DNA of 64,000 nucleotides from Alnus glutinosa (Eukaryota > Streptophyta > Magnoliopsida > Fagales > Betulaceae): contig NC_084888.1 of the NCBI RefSeq assembly GCF_958979055.1, forward strand, positions 34,219,804 to 34,283,803, given 5' to 3'. Below the pieces are notes generated by a model. It had not been told where the DNA came from and did no database searches. It saw only the letters and a list, made by a program, of their open reading frames with translations. Positions 33,346-45,000 of this stretch are shown here, piece after piece. Position numbers and translations under genes: made by a program. Position 1 is the first letter of the stretch, and every line of letters begins with the position of its first letter.

Positions 33346-35108
33346 GATCTAATTTTTAATCCGTTTGTTTGGAGGAAAGTGATTCTGCTCTTGTTTTGAC
33401 AGTTTTGTTAGTAATGAGACATTGTGTTAGGACTCCAATATTTGTACTGGGGAACTATATTTTCTATACTATTGCGATTGTATGCCAATTAGGAATATGT
33501 TTTCTAGTGGTATTGCAGTTTTTCTGTTCTTGTAGCCCCCGTTTACTGCATGACAGGATGGTGAAATGGTGCACTGTTGAATTGAAGGTGATCTGAGATC
33601 ACCTGGTTTAATGTTTACTTGCCTGATATTCTGTTTACGCTGCCCTATTCAAGGAATTAAGGAGTTGGTGAATGAGTTGGTACTTCACATTTTGGAGAGT
33701 TGATGTCGCATACGTAGGCTTGTTAGGATGTTTGCATATGCATTTTTCTTATAGCACTAGCTGCTGCATTTTTTTGAAACTTTTATTCAATTTATGCTAT
33801 TAAATCACTTTTTGCATCCATTTTTAAATTCACTCTGCAATATCATTTAAATATTCTTTAAATTAAATGTTGGAAAAAAGAGAGAAATGATAAATTATTT
33901 AAATATTGTTTAAAATAAATTTTAGAGGAATAAGAGAGTAAAGAGTAAGTTTTTTATATTAAAAAAACTATTTTTGCTTTCTTAGATTAGGGGCAACTTT
34001 TGGTTACTTTGTTGTTTTCTTAACTTGATCAAAAGAATCCGATTTAATGTTTTTTTTTTTTTTTTTAATCTAGGGTATCGAATGAGATTTTGAAAAATTG
34101 CAACTAGTTCTTGAATAAGAGATCATACGTGTTTGTGCGTTGATTTTAAGTTTGACATTGTGTAAAAACTAAATACCTTTAATCGGCCATTTAATTAACG
34201 GGTTTAATCCTTCAACTTTACTTGAATCCGTTAATTTAGTGTTGCATTTATAGGTCATGTCAAAAATTACTAGTGATAAATGTCGTGTATTAGATTTAAG
34301 TTATGTCAAAGATATCAATATAGAACTATAGGTTAATTATTAGATTTAAGTCATGTCAAAGATATCAATATAGAACTATAGGTTAATTTTAACTCGATCT
34401 ATATATGACTAAAGGTTCAGACCTCTTAATTATTACTTGTTAATTTCATGTTAACTTTGTGTCCAAGTTTTTATGCCGTGTCAAAAAATAGTGAACCTCA
34501 AAGACAAGTTAGACAACACTCATTTGAGTGTTTGATCAGATGTGCCTAGTATTGGTGAGAATGAAGACAGGAATATAACTCCAATCATGCCACGCCCTAC
34601 TCGAGTGACTATCAAGTATACCTCATGGACTCTCAAGGGTTACCAAAAAATGAAAAAAAAAGTCAGCGAAAAATTAGTTTTTGAGTGATGTTTTGGAGCA
34701 TTAACGTAAGTTTTATAGGGCCATGCGGACCTTCAATACGAGTGAAGAGTTTACTCGCTACACGGTTTCTACTCATTTGTCTGAAAAAGGAAAAACTGAC
34801 AAAACATTTGAATGATCATGGCAAAAATGCTTCCCTGCACATAAATTAGAACCTCCATTGTAATTTAATTTGAAACAATAAGTAGTCCGTACTATAGCTA
34901 CCCCTCATCATCGTGTTATAATTGAAGAATTGATTAGGGCTCCGTCTTCACCCAAATTCCATAAAAGAGAGCAAGAAAGGGAGGAGAAAGGAAATAATTG
35001 TTGGCTTGTATTGGCTCCTAAACAACTCAGGAAAATGCATGCATGGTGGTGCTTTGCGATTCAGAAGTGGTTGTTTCCAATCTGATACGAGAAAATTGAA
35101 TGACCACA
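33346..35108. other. Intergenic between RPL23A and PPL1
   Basis: RPL23A 3' UTR lies at the left. A direct tandem duplication of about 50 bp (34290-34339 and 34340-34389, sharing AAAGATATCAATATAGAACT) is the only clear repeat. No gene seen. Confidence 0.6.
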
Positions 35109-37962
35109 TCAAACGTTGAAAAGTTTGAAGGAATCAACGACCGTATGCAATTTGTCTTTCATCTTCTCCCACCTCCTCTCATTGGCCCCTGTGGTCAGAG
35201 TGTAGAACTTACCTGCCATTGTCAATGTGATTGTCAATGAAAAGCAAAATATTGTACCAGTAGACTTGAATAAAGAGGTGTTTCATGTTGGGATATCAGT
35301 CTCAAATCTCCTAGTGAGTAGTAATTCTAGCCCTCTTAAGACATTCAAAGCGGTGAAGGGACTGCCAGAGCATAATTCTGTGGACCTGTCCTTAATCCAT
35401 AGGATCAGATTGCTCTTTCCTGAATGAGCAGTTAATCTATTAGGAGACAGAAATGGTGTATGTTGATTCAGTTGAAGATGATGGATGAAATTAAGCCTAG
35501 TGAAAACATGCCATTCAATGACACTACCGAGTTGAACAAATGAGTAATGCTATTCATACCACCCATTTATTGTACTCATATCACACTTAGTGATATGACG
35601 TGTTTTAAGTGGCTTTTCTTTTGTTTTTTTAGTGACTGACATGAAAAGTCATTTAAAACAAGTCACGTCAGCCGGTGTGACATGAGTGTAAAGACTAGCG
35701 TTACTCTGAACAAATTACTATCAATTGGTTGGACAGAGCTCTTATGGCAAACCCAACTTCTTGGGATGGGATGCCATAAGCAGTATACAGATTGTGTTGC
35801 TCATGCACCTAACATATACAAACATAGGAAGTGCACCATACCATTGCCTATGGAGATTGTGCTGAGAGCATGGCGGGTGTAATTTGGAGCCTGAGCAATG
35901 AACTCAAATGTGTAATATGCTTTTCCGTCAACATCATGCTGTACCACGCAGAGGATGACCAATCAGTCAATAATTTTAGAAGTAATAGTTGAACAAGTCC
36001 TCCATTATTATGTGTGCATGTAAGTGTCAAGTACAGATGTTTGCGAAATTTATGGTTCCAGAAATGGCAGAATTCATTCCCCTAATGACCTTAGCAGTAA
36101 ATGCCACAGATTCAAGCTAAATTGGCTACCAAGTATGCAAATGTACCATACCATCTGCACTCATACGGAAATTAACATAAAAATTATATCCCTCCCCCAT
36201 AAAACAATAAACTCTGCATATTTATTTAAATTTACTGTCCAATTTTACCTGGCTAAACTATTGGGGTTCACTATTGTAATTCTGTTCAACTAAACAGTGT
36301 AATTAACAGAAGTGTAACTTTTCAGTAAAAAAAAAAGAAGAAGAAGAAGAACGATGATATAGCATTGAATTTTATGGTATTGGAATTTTATCTCTGAGGA
36401 GAACTAAGATACTTTTCTGAAGTACTGTGGCAACTGGTAATGGAATAAACTTGAATCAAACTTAAATATGATCAAGGTTTTTGAGAAGAGATGTGACTGA
36501 TATAACCAATTTCTATAATAGAAGGAATACCGTATTACATAACAGTGTCTTAGCCATGAGCAAAAGCATATAAAGCATATCTAAGATTAACCCAACTTAT
36601 GAAAGGGGGGTCAAACCTCTGCTGCCTCAATTAGCTTTGTTTTCTGGGAAGAAGGGGCCAAGACCCTTTTTATCAAAGTTTCAGCAACCTGTGATCGTTG
36701 TATAATGAATAGTAGCAACCTTATCATATACCAATATGTACAAAATTTTGAAGAAACAGACAAAGCAAAAATGGACCTTAAAGATGTTAATTGCACATAA
36801 AAGGCTAACCTCTTTTGGTGGCCCAAAGTCTCGAATGTCCTGTTTGATTGTTGGGATCACGGTCACACTTGCACTTTCTAATGGCTCAATGACATCTTTA
36901 AAAACCTTGTCTTGGCCTTCAATCACTACTTCCTGCCAACTCCCAAGACAGCATAGAGGAGCTACTCTTAACTTTTGGTATTTTAGCAGTTTACTGATAG
37001 ATCAACTAAACGAGACTGACATGAGCTACAGATAGAGCAGACAAAACAGAAGCAGATAGAATTTTGCAAAGCACACCTGCCACCCAAATGGATAAATAAA
37101 TTCGTATCCATCTTTCTTGTCTGTGACCGACAGAAATCCCTTCTTAGTTTCTACAGCAACTGAGCCATATCAAGGGTGTACTCTTAGGATATCAGCCATC
37201 ATTAGTTAAGGAAACCGATGCACTGCACAAATAGCAGGCATTGCTTTCCTAGATGATCACTATGTTAGTACAAAGATATGGACAAGCTAACTCCCTTAAT
37301 GACATTCTTAATAACACATTCACCGCATATTCAGATTAATAATCCTTACACGATTTGGAATTCTGATTGACAAGAACAACGCAAGGGGCAACTGCTCCAA
37401 TAGCTAGCACTAGTCGCCTCCCAGTTCTATCTGCCAAATTAAAAGGCAAAACATAAAGTCTCTACCACATGTATATCATCAATATCCATATTTTCTCGAA
37501 AAGAATCCCAACCCAGTCTATTAAACTGACATCTGCATTTAGAGCATGTGATTCTAACTAAAATCATGACAAACAATTAACCATCAATGGCCTAGGTACG
37601 ACGTAGAAGCAAAGAGAATAATTTTAAAATTAAATTTAAGATCAGAAGTTCTAAACAATTCCAGTTGGGCTCAATGAAAACCTGGGTTTCTTGGCATTAA
37701 ATTAAACCAAAAAACAAAAAAAGTTAACCTTGAGAAGGAGACCCTCTTGAGGACGTTCCCACTTGCTCGGCTCTGACCAGAAACGAAATGCCGGCTCTTT
37801 TACAGCAAGGTAACGTACCGTGCTTCTGGAACTGAGCCATGAACACGTGAGGAAACAATATAACAAAATGAGATAGGAGTAGATGGAGAGAGAGAGAGTG
37901 AGAACCTGAGGGAAAGAGTTGAGAAACAGTGTCCTTGTGGGTGAGTTTTGCAGAGACGCCAT
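35109..37962 (-). CDS. PPL1: PsbP-like protein 1, thylakoid lumen (8 exons)
   Basis: PsbP-family protein of the thylakoid lumen; in Arabidopsis PPL1 is needed for efficient repair of photodamaged photosystem II (family knowledge). Exons on the minus strand: 37962-37906, 37831-37729, 37430-37350, 37159-37077, 36932-36810, 36688-36617, 35938-35842, 35212-35109; total 239 aa, every junction GT-AG and in frame. The transit peptide has a stroma-targeting part followed by a twin-arginine lumen signal (TGRRLVLAIGAVAP, cleavage likely near KSFA). The mature PsbP domain has DGYEFIYPFGWQ, EVVIEGQDKVFKDVIEPLE, DVDGKAYYTFEF and the C-terminal TGANERRWEKMKDKL. An alternative exon 2 start three codons later is possible. 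Intron 7 carries a Mutator-type MITE. Confidence 0.93.
35542..35706. mobile_element. Mutator-type MITE, 165 bp, 9 bp TSD, in PPL1 intron 7
   Basis: It begins GAGTAATGCTATTC and ends CTAGCGTTACTC, which are near-perfect inverted termini, and is flanked by a perfect 9 bp duplication, TGAACAAAT (35533-35541 and 35707-35715). A second inner palindrome (GATATGACGTGTTTTAAG against CATTTAAAACAAGTCACGTC) makes the whole element foldable. Non-coding. Confidence 0.9.
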
Positions 37963-38970
37963 TGTTGTTGGGGCGTTTGCGTGTGAACCGTGCGCGGAAG
38001 TTAGAAAAAGAGGGTCTCTGGGCTTTGTGGTGGAGACCTTCGTTATCTTTTTTCTATGCTTGCTCGACTTATCCGTTATGGAGAGCGTGCAATGCGGGCG
38101 GGTCTTTGACACCTGTATTCGTTGGTAGTTGACCCGGTGGACTTGGACCCACTTGTTTCGGTCCAGAACCAGAAGTCAGTCTCCGTTTAAAAAGCGAAAA
38201 ATCGTTATTATTTTCTTAGCTGGAATATCATGTGTAATCAACAGATAATTGAGGCCTTCGGTCCTTCTCAATTCTTTTCAATTTAGTTTTTCTTTTAATT
38301 AGATTAAATACAATCTATTAGATTAATATGTGTTTAAAATGTGTATAATTTTTATATTCAGTTTTAATAGAATATATGGTTAGGGTCTCGTGCTCCTCTT
38401 ACCGTTTGGAAGCTTATGATTTCATGCCCTATTTTACTCTTTTATCAATTTTTTTTTTTTAAAAAAAAAAACTTTACTTCACATCTTTGAATTGTCGTCA
38501 TTTTTGTAATTACTCACCTAAAATTTAAAAACTCTCAATTTACTAAATCAATTTTTCAATTTTTTCAATTTCGCAACTTTATTGGAATTTTTCATTAAAT
38601 CTTGTAAAAAATCTTAAAATATATATATATAATCAAATATTCAAGCGTTAATATTTTTGTAAATTTTGTTAAATTTTAACCAACGCCTAAATCTTTTTTT
38701 TCTTTTTTTAAAACAAAAAATGTATTTTGAAAATTTTGACACCCATTTCCTAACGGAGTGGTGAAATTAAAAAAATAAAAATAAAATTGAAAGATATATA
38801 TACTAAATTAAGAGTTTTTAGAGCTTAGAGATATACTTACAAATATGATAAAAGTATATTTGTGTTAAGTGAAATTGTTCCATGCTACTCATATTAGAGT
38901 ATAAGTTAGTGATACTTTTTGGCTACTAATTAGTCTAATGCCATTTGGGGTGCAGCATTTCATCGCTCTT

Positions 38971-39480
38971 AGAATACCTCCAATGGATTATCTATTTGCA
39001 ATTTTAAGCTATAATAGATAACAAACGTGCTAAAAAGATACTTCATCAGCTTATGTATTCAAACTCTATAATATATTTTTCTTAATTCCATAAATTATGC
39101 AACTTTACAAGTAGAGTTATACTATTCACTTATCTATTTATTTTTTTATTTTTTAATCTCCACCTTTTCTGCTCTTTCTTTTTTTTCTTTTTTTCTTTTT
39201 TTTTTCTTTTTTTTTTTCCTCCACGACTCCACATTCTTCCTATTTTTTCTTCCTTTATAGTGGAAATCTAAGGGAAAGTATGTAAAGTAATGGAGTTATT
39301 AAGCGGGACTCACGTGGAAAAAAAAAATACTATAATAAAAAAAATTATTAAAAAATAATATAGAGTTAATAATAGATAATCAAATGTATGATGCATTTTA
39401 AAACTCATTAACTAAACTAAATGAAATAGATTTTGATTAACTATTCTATATTGAAATATAGATAAGCCATTGGGAGTGCT
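38971..39480. mobile_element. MITE with ~25 bp inverted termini
   Basis: The left end, AATACCTCCAATGGATTATCT, pairs with the right end, AGATAAGCCATTGGGAGTGCT. The interior is AT-rich and partly repeated (ATAGATAA words at both ends). TTAGAAT occurs on both sides but offset from the termini, so I leave the superfamily open. Confidence 0.6.
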
Positions 39481-40329
39481 ATTTTAGAATATGAGTTTTG
39501 TTAACATCAAATAATATATATATATATATATATATGTTGGTGTCATTCTCTTTTATATTTCTTGGTCATCTTTTTTTTTTTTTTTTTTTTTGTAAATTCA
39601 TTATTAAAAATGTAAAACTTACATGTAATTAAATATATTTAATTTTATGGAATCTATTATTTTAAAGTATTAAAATAATCTTATAGGACATCTATACCAT
39701 AAAAGGAACTGTTTCGTTTGTATGTGTGTGTTTTTTAATATGATAAACTTAAAGAACTACACACAATCTTCAATTGTCGTCAAATAATATTATTGTGTAG
39801 AATAGTACTACATAACTTTTTTGAAAGAAGCTGGTGGCTAACATTTAATATTACGATAAATTTTGTCCCTATCGTGCATATTGTCGATGGTAGCTAATAG
39901 CTTAAATTTAAAAATATTAAAATAAAATTTAATTTGACGTTAGATTATTTGCTATCAAATTTATCCCAACTACGTCAAATATAAAGAATCTTAGAAGATA
40001 TATCGTATACAAACATCAAAACTCATTTTCATTCTCGACTTGATAATTAAATGTAAAAAACTAATCAAGGGATGGTTTTCTGTCCCATTGATTAAGATGA
40101 CGTCTTTTTTGTTTTTGTATAATAAAACAAAATTGCAAGGTCTAAGAGGACCACCTTAGTTTCTTCAACTCTATAAAAATTAGGTTAAAAGGGGTTTCAT
40201 TTGTTGTTATCCGCGTCATCTGTCATAGGTTGTTACAATCAGTTTCGTTAGTAGCTTTCTCAGTTGCGTTATTTGCCTTTGAAGATTATTGTCGAGATTG
40301 AAAAAAGCAGACAAAATTTTTCTCTAGAC

Positions 40330-40790
40330 TGAGTTGAGAGATATTTTTTAGGGAAAAATGAAAAATGGTACCACTGGTTATTATAGTTAACCTAAATTAC
40401 AAATCACTCAATCTGGTATCAAAATTAATTTAAAGATCAGTTTGGTTGGTTTAATTTACAAATTGTTCTATGGAGTCAAATTCCATTAAAATTTTTGATA
40501 GATTCCATTAGGTGCCATGTGTCAATCATAATAATAAAAAAATATAAAGAAATAAAACTTCAAAAACATTTTTTTAAAAAAAAAAAAAATTAAAAGAGAA
40601 AAGGGGTAGATGTGGGACACCCCAAAAGGCATCTAGGGGTGGCGTGCGGCCACCCCCAACCACCTCTAGGGTGGCCGCTCGCCACCCCCACCGGTTGGGT
40701 AGGTAGCCACCCATTTTTTCTTTCTAAATTTTATTTTTTAAATAATTTTTAAAAGAAAAATTTAAAACTATAAAAATATATATATAAAAC
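40330..40790. mobile_element. MULE-like remnant with GGGGTGGC core
   Basis: The left part (GGTTATTATAGTTAACCTAAATTACAAATCACTC near 40377, given here only as landmark words) resembles the element at 6075 and contains CATGTGTCAATC near 40517. The core 40620-40715 has GGGGTGGCGTGCGGCCACCC and similar words. The right arm is missing or unrecognisable. Confidence 0.45.
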
Positions 40791-42001
40791 AAGAAAAGAA
40801 AAACTATTTATTATTTTCAAGAAAAACATGAGAGGTTTGGTGGCCTGAGAGGCCAGCTCAACACTCGGTTTTTTTTTTTTTACTTTTTTTATTTTAAGAA
40901 TTGGATATTTTAAGATTTTTTTTTTCCTTTTTGTTTTATTTTACATATATATATATATATTGCAGCAATATTAAAAATTTAATTGAAGATAAACAGAAGA
41001 ATCTATTCTATAACAAAAAAATTCAAACCTTAGATAGTAAATGGACAAAAATTCAAACCTTACGAGTGATTTGATAAAAGAACATCTAAACTAAAGCATA
41101 TTTTGTTTTAAAAAAATGGCCAATTGAAATAAACAAATACACTGCCACTAACCCAAATTATAAAAAGAAAAAACACCCTACCACCCGAAAAGGCAAATGA
41201 AAAGAAGAAAAAGACGGGAACAACAGAGCAAATGGACTGGCAGCTAAAAAAAAAAGTTTCATCCAATCCTCAATGATGTCCCTCATGGCTCATACTCCTA
41301 AAACACCACACTAACCTCACCCCGGATGTCACATGAACCACCGCAAAACACCACGCGTGACAGCCTCACAGCCCCCACCCCCCAAAGGACTTGAACGTAA
41401 ATTCACCACCCTTTCATACAGCTGTTAGCACATTTACCAACACCATCATTCGTCGCCGATATTTACCAAAACACCACCAAACCCCGTCCAGGTGTCCGCC
41501 ACCCACTTGACCCTCACCACCAAAACACCGAAACACACTTTTCTCGCTTTTAATCGCCGGCTACTGTTATCGAAATGTCTAATGCGCAACAATTCGCCGG
41601 CGATTGACCGTTAACCAGAAAAAAAAAAAAAAGGAAGGAAAAAAAAGAAAAGGCAAAGATTCAAGAAGAACCCCAGAAAGAAGCATAGAAGAATTGTTTG
41701 GTGTCGCCGTGGGTGAGTCAAACATTTCCCTTAGTCTCTATATCTCTCTCTGTCCGCCTTGTTTGACCGAGCCACGCACACCCCACCCTGAACGACCCCG
41801 TTTTGTCTGTTTTTGCTTTTGGGAAAAGCAGAGAAGAATGGAAGCACAAAGAGAAAAATCGCAATACGCGTAGCATAGAAAATACAAAGCTAAACCAATC
41901 CGTCCTCTAAATTTAGCGGATCTGCTAAATTTAGAGGGATTTGCTTTGAGGTTATTCCAGATAGTGACTCAGTGAGCTTGAGCTTCGGGTTTGGAAGAAA
42001 G

Positions 42002-45000
42002 ATGATGGTCTCGAGGGGGCTGTTCGGGTGGTCGCCACCGCACATACAGCCGTTGACGCCGGTGTCGGAGGTGTCCGAGCCGCCTGAGTCTCCGTCGCCG
42101 TACATGGACCAGAGCGCGGAGACCGCGGGACAGCAGGTGGAGCCGGAGGAGGTGATGGAGGAGCTAGAGGAGATCGAGCCGCCGCCGGCAGCCGTGCCGT
42201 TCTCGCGGCTCTTCGCCTGCGCCGACCGCCTCGACTGGGCGCTCATGATCGTCGGCTCGTTCGCTGCCGCCGCCCACGGCACCGCTCTCGTCGTCTACCT
42301 TCATTACTTCGCCAAGATCGTTCACGTCCTCAAGATCCACGACAAGCCTGACGAGCAGTTCGAGAAGTTTCGGGAGGTAATTTCATAGTTTCCGAAACCC
42401 TTTTTCGGAGTTCTATATATTTGTGTTGTGTTTGTTTGGTTGCTGAGAACGTGTAGCAAATGGTAGGAATTAGGGTTTTTGAGTTTTAGGCTTGGTTTTA
42501 GTAGCTAAGCTTTATGCTGCTAATCGTGTTTACTGTTTAGTTCAGGTGACCAAAGACAGATTAAAAATATTTGGAATTTGGGTTTTGTTTGATTCTTTTT
42601 GGTTACGCTGTTTGATTCATAACTAAATACTATAATAAGCTCACGATTACCAAGTACTATAATAAGCTCATGATTTTCGGTGCTGAGTTTGTTATGCTAC
42701 TGTTACTTTTATTGTTATTTTCTTTTTATTTTTGGGCTTGTGGATTTAGCGCGCACTGTTATATTACTTTGTGAAAATTGGTTGAGTACATATATGGAAA
42801 TATTATATACATATCCGGAAATTTATAGGGCTAATCAAAATCTGTAAGTTGAGATTACAATTGCTTCAGTGCTGCAGATTTTGCTATGATCCTCACCTGA
42901 AAGTGGATAACTCATACCTTATATTTAAATCCCAATGGAACCAGTGTTTTATAGGCTAAACCATCCAAAAACAGTTAACTGAAGTTGTACTACTGTATTC
43001 TGCACACTCTATTCTATTTTTTTTTTTTTTGATAAGTAATAAGCCAATCTCATAAAAAGCGTAAGGCGCCCCTTATGCACAATCTATTCTATTTGGATAC
43101 ACTTATTTTGAAAAGGACAGATAACCTATTAATATTATAATTCTATAATTATAATGGTATTCCCGAGTTGATGGGGAATAAGATATGATGGGCTTGCTCG
43201 TCTTCATTGCTGCATAATGTCTTTCTGTTCTTTTACATAAATTAGATATGGGTTGTTGTAAATGTGGTTTGATTGGGAAGTTACTGATGCCAAATTGACC
43301 GCCATTTTTGCCTTCGTTTGTAAAGAGAATGAAAGATGGTTTATTTACTTATTCTTTTGAGTTTCATGCTTTCTCCGTTTTTTGTTTTCAAGAATTGAAA
43401 TTACTAACCCAAAGTAGCTGAATGGTTGTGTTGGGCTTAGTTGACTGCAGTTTGTATGTATTATTCAGTGACCGACATTTCCTTTTCTTACATATACATG
43501 TTTACTCAGAGGAGCCTTAGACCAATTTGCACTGGAGCAAGTCTTATATGATATCTAGAAGACATAACTATCAGATGTTTGGATGGGCTATTATTGGTTT
43601 GCATCCAATGTCTGCATTCTGTGGAACTTCTATTTTAGGTTAACCTTTGTAATTGTACTCTATATGAAACATTCAATATCTATTTTTTTCCAGATGCCAG
43701 ATACATCACTTCACTATGAAGAATAGTGGCTTGTTTACAGAAATAGTGTTCAGAGGGGACTATGCTTTGGTATCTGATATCAATTGCTTCTCAAATAATA
43801 GGAGAGTGCTGTAACATTTTATGTGAGAGAGAAAAAAAGGTCATAAAAGTACTTGAAGAGTGACATCTTGCATCACTTTCACCTAGTGCATACCTGGAAT
43901 TGGCTAACTACTTAATGGTGTCTTGTTTGAGTAAGTTTTATCAAGAGGGTATCATATATTTTAGCATATTTATTGTGGGGCTGGGGCTGGGGCTGGGTGG
44001 AAGAATACAAAACTTTAAATAAATTTTTTCTTCATATGGTTATTTTTTCCACTTTCTCTCCTGCTTTTTGATGAGAAAGTATGATGGTTTAACCATGAAA
44101 TATACATACTATGTGTAATAAGAGTGGGGAAACCCTGGATCATCTTCTTCATTGTGATGTTGCAAGAGATTTGTGGATTATGGTATTTCAGATGTTTGGG
44201 GTAGAAGAGTGGATTATGCCTAGATGGGTGGTGGTCCTGGTGGATCTTTTGGCATGTTGGAAAAGAAGGGTCGGTTGGAATGATATCAATATTGTTTGGA
44301 ATGTAATTCTTCCCTTTTTAATTTGGTGCATTTGGAGAGGAAGGAACGCTTGAAGCTTCGATGATCGCGAGAGAACGAGTTCGGATCTACAGACTTATTT
44401 TCTTAAATCCCTATTGGAGTGGCACTCTGCCATCGCCCTTCTCCATGTCTCTAGCTTTGCAGATTTTTGTACTCTTTTTTCTTCTTCTTGATTTGCTGAG
44501 TGGTTTCTCTTGTATACTCCATGTTCCTTGGGTAGCGTCCCTTGCGCCTTTAATGAACTTTCTTTACTTAAAAAAATGAAGGATACATACTAGTTGCATC
44601 TAATTGTGGGGGAAAATCTTAAAATAAAAACAATATTCCGGTCCATAAAGTATTTAATTTTTGAAGTTTCTGTGTGAAATTAATTAGCAATATGATTCAG
44701 GGTGTGTTTGGTAAAGCTTTTGAGGTGTTTTTTTTTTTTTGAATAGTAATAAGAAGTGATTGAAGGTAAAAAGAAGTTTTGAATTTTTGGTAAGGAAAAG
44801 TGAAAACGTTATGTTTTGTAGTGGATTTTTTATTTGAATAGTAATAAAAAGTGATTGACGTGATATAAAAAGTGAAAAAAGTTGGAATGTTTTGTCAAAC
44901 TAGCCCTCAGTCGAAACATTACTGCAATGACCAAGATACTTGTAAACTGCAAAGAAAATGCAGGTCCATGACTTGTTGGGTTTCCCCTGGTACTAAAGTT

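Larger units (their letters stand above)
37963..42001. other. 4 kb intergenic between divergent PPL1 and ABCB genes
   Basis: Promoters for PPL1 (leftward) and the ABCB gene (rightward) must lie here. It also holds a MITE (38971-39480), an (AT)n run near 39514-39534, and a GGGGTGGC-core element (40330-40790). The last 400 bp before the ABCB start are purine-rich, then C/T-rich, as in a plant leader. No additional gene seen. Confidence 0.6.

Noticed and set aside
35227-35427. Plus-strand ORF of 66 codons near the PPL1 end
   Set aside because: It lies in PPL1 intron 7 on the opposite strand and starts at a non-ATG codon in the caller's frame; no family likeness.
36000-36600. Apparent truncation of PPL1 after the sixth exon
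   Set aside because: The two missing exons were found further left (35842-35938 and 35109-35212), beyond a 679 bp intron, so the gene is complete.
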